Shown here in pieces: positions 42,544 to 43,822 of a DNA stretch of 43,822 nt (the stretch's first letter is position 1; each line of letters begins with the position of its first letter). The DNA comes from Bacteroidaceae bacterium (GTDB taxonomy: Bacteria; Bacteroidota; Bacteroidia; Bacteroidales; Bacteroidaceae), in assembly GCA_024682395.1 (NCBI GenBank), contig JAIKZH010000029.1, positions 1 through 43,822 of the forward strand, given 5' to 3'. The position numbers and the translations under genes are program-made. The notes beneath the pieces were generated by a model. It saw nothing but the letters and a program-made list of their open reading frames with translations, did no database searches and was not told the DNA's origin.

Positions 42544-43455
42544 TTAGAATAACTTATTTGGATATTCTCCAGCATCAATGAGCTTTTGAATTCTGCTTAC
42601 AGTATCAGGGCGGTCAGCAGCATAAGTCACACCGAACCACTTACTTGTAGTGTCAAGAACCTCAACAGTTGCAGTACCATCGTTGATGAGTTTATTCACC
42701 ATTAAAGGAATGAAGAACTCTGCTTTGAGATTTTCCATATTCTTTGGATCAGAAAGGAATTCCTTGAAATATTCCTCTGAGTATTCAAAATAATCAGGAG
42801 TGAATCCCCACATATTCATACTAACAGGAGTATTTTCGCCTACAGCTACCCAGTCTTCACCATCACGATAACGAATAGAACCATCCTCCATTCTCTTGAT
42901 TTCAGTACGTTCAACCACATCAGTAAGATGATGCTTGTCGTTATATTCGCAAACACCACGTGCAACTGTTCCGTTTTCACTCAAAGTGTTGCAAACACGG
43001 AATCCAACCATTGCATACTTACCTTTTGCATTTTCAGGAAGGTCACTAAGATATTTTCCGATTTTTTCGAAAGCGTCACGGCCATAGAAGTCATCACAGT
43101 TGATTACACAGAAAGGCTCTTTAATTACGTCCTTACCCATCAACACAGCGTGATTTGTACCCCATGGTTTAACACGTCCTTCTGGACATTTGAATCCTTC
43201 AGGCAGAGCATCCAAAGCCTGAAAACAGAGTTCACATGGAACTTTTCCTTCATATTTTGACAAGATTTGTGAACGGAATTGTTCTTCGAAATCTTTACGT
43301 ATCACCCATACAATTTTTCCGAAACCTCCACGGATAGCATCGAAGATACTATAATCCATGATAGTTTCACCATTTGGTCCCAGACCATCAAGCTGCTTCA
43401 AACCGCCATAACGGCTTCCCATACCTGCAGCCAAGAGAAATAAAGTTGGTTTCAT
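42544..43455 (-). CDS. Sugar nucleotidyltransferase-like protein
   Basis: The 303 residues match the NTP_transferase (GT-A-like) fold: LAAGMGSRYGGLKQLDGLGP near the N-terminus contains the G-x-G-x-R nucleotide loop, and CVINCDDFYGRDAF carries a metal-binding Asp pair. Such proteins couple a nucleotide to a sugar phosphate. In Bacteroidales relatives often sit beside a kinase of the choline/aminoglycoside type; here the neighbour is an EEP-family gene. The activated compound cannot be named. Confidence 0.82.
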   Translation of the reverse strand: MKPTLFLLAAGMGSRYGGLKQLDGLGPNGETIMDYSIFDAIRGGFGKIVWVIRKDFEEQFRSQILSKYEGKVPCELCFQALDALPEGFKCPEGRVKPWGTNHAVLMGKDVIKEPFCVINCDDFYGRDAFEKIGKYLSDLPENAKGKYAMVGFRVCNTLSENGTVARGVCEYNDKHHLTDVVERTEIKRMEDGSIRYRDGEDWVAVGENTPVSMNMWGFTPDYFEYSEEYFKEFLSDPKNMENLKAEFFIPLMVNKLINDGTATVEVLDTTSKWFGVTYAADRPDTVSRIQKLIDAGEYPNKLF

Positions 43456-43532
43456 GTTGTTTATTTTATGTTTTTAGTTATAATTTCTACTTCAAAAGAA
43501 TCAGGTATTTTCAACCCTTTTCATTAGTGTCT

Positions 43533-43541
43533 GCAAAGATA
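43533..43541 (-). promoter_or_regulatory. -7 box for the nucleotidyltransferase gene
   Basis: On the minus strand TATCTTTGC, a perfect -7 match; the -33 position reads TTTT. It lies 77 bases before the start codon. Confidence 0.6.
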
Positions 43542-43701
43542 CAAAATATTGATTATATTGAAAAACAGAAACAAATAATTTTTTCATCAGCACATGATAA
43601 AAACATGAATAGGTGTTCTACAAATCACTTTATCCATATCCCCAAAATTCAACGATTTGAATTGAATAATGTGATACAAAAAGGATGTGCCTATTTTGAA
43701 G

Positions 43702-43822
43702 TGAACCCCGAAAGTTAGACAAAAAACTTTCGGGGTTTATTATGCAAAAGAGAAAGAAACATGGTTATGCAGAATGTCTGAAGTACATGCAAATGATCAA
43801 AGAAGGAACATCCATTCATGCA
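43702..43822 (+). mobile_element. Left end of an IS3-like insertion sequence (cut by the window edge)
   Basis: The stretch starts TGAACCCCGAAAGTTAGAC, the kind of end seen in IS3-group elements of Bacteroidetes. AACCCCGAAAGTT (43704-43716) is followed after 8 bases by its exact complement (43725-43737), forming a strong hairpin ahead of the transposase gene. The right end and target duplication are outside the window. Confidence 0.75.
43742..43822 (+). CDS. Transposase OrfA-like protein, partial at window edge
   Basis: Twenty-seven codons from the ATG at 43742 remain open to the end of the window. The start is basic (MQKRKKHGYAE) and continues into KYMQMIKEGTSIHA, which looks like the first helices of a helix-turn-helix transposase of IS3-type OrfA. 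The terminal repeat 40 bases upstream supports this. Confidence 0.6.
   Translation, partial: MQKRKKHGYAECLKYMQMIKEGTSIHA

Noticed and set aside
43374..43718. A 114-codon plus-strand ORF before the IS end
   Set aside because: It begins antisense to the nucleotidyltransferase gene, crosses that gene's promoter and runs into the IS end; the sequence is not protein-like.
1..43822. CRISPR arrays, tRNA or rRNA genes, prophage
   Set aside because: No regular repeat-spacer pattern, cloverleaf or rRNA-like stretch was seen in the gaps by eye, and no phage-type genes occur.

Overview
This is a chromosomal window from a low-GC member of the Bacteroidales, probably a gut or rumen lineage near Bacteroides or Prevotella. 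The evidence is: promoters of the Bacteroidetes type (-7 box TAnnTTTG); few Shine-Dalgarno sequences; families typical of the order (GlsA/GlsB glycine-lipid enzymes, DUF4837, DUF4491, the PG0541-type transporter-associated protein, an UpxY-type NusG paralogue); and gene orders typical of the order (purH-mreBCD-mrdA-rodA, folP-cdaA, argR-GNAT-argG-argC-argD, rpmH divergent from efp). I could not settle the family or genus.

Layout. 0.1-7.8 kb (+): an IMP cyclohydrolase gene reduced to its N-terminal domain, the rod-shape and elongasome operon mreB-mreC-mreD-mrdA-rodA, and a zinc metallopeptidase with its own promoter. 7.8-11.0 kb (-): an operon of an Lrp/AsnC regulator, DUF4491, a PagL-like lipid A deacylase and rmlA. 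11.1-17.3 kb (-): a TolC/MFP/RND efflux operon ending in a small PII-like protein, with a promoter, phased upstream repeats and a terminator-like leader hairpin. 17.5-18.5 kb (-): a TlpA-type lipoprotein. 18.8-25.1 kb (-): waaA, gltX, glsB and glsA form one envelope-lipid operon, with murF behind its own promoter. 25.1-27.9 kb (+): folP, the c-di-AMP synthase cdaA and a DUF4837 lipoprotein. 28.0-33.1 kb (+): an arginine operon with argR in front and an UpxY-type antiterminator at the end. 33.2-35.3 kb (+): a structured leader ending in a terminator, a 35-residue symporter accessory protein and a sodium:solute symporter. 35.5-36.6 kb: rpmH and efp, divergent. 36.7-40.3 kb (-): a family 31 glycosidase with a FucP-like sugar permease. 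40.6-41.4 kb (+): a small membrane protein and an outer-membrane barrel. 41.5-43.5 kb (-): a sugar nucleotidyltransferase and a secreted EEP-fold hydrolase. The right edge cuts into an IS3-like element.

Most genes are housekeeping: envelope building (Mre/Rod, MurF, WaaA, glycine lipids, RmlA), efflux, arginine and folate synthesis, and translation. No phage, CRISPR array, tRNA or rRNA was seen. The most interesting material is regulatory or accessory: the symporter leader, where a 6-base segment could pair with either of two partners; the helically phased repeats and short attenuator-like leader of the efflux operon; an ARG-box-like site at the argR start; a Cys-rich acyltransferase in the arginine operon; an UpxY-type factor with no polysaccharide locus; a dihydropteroate synthase missing a stretch near its N-terminus with a promoter almost touching its start codon; and a PurH with no formyltransferase half. 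Several promoters here place ATTG, rather than TTTG, exactly 19 bases before the -7 box.
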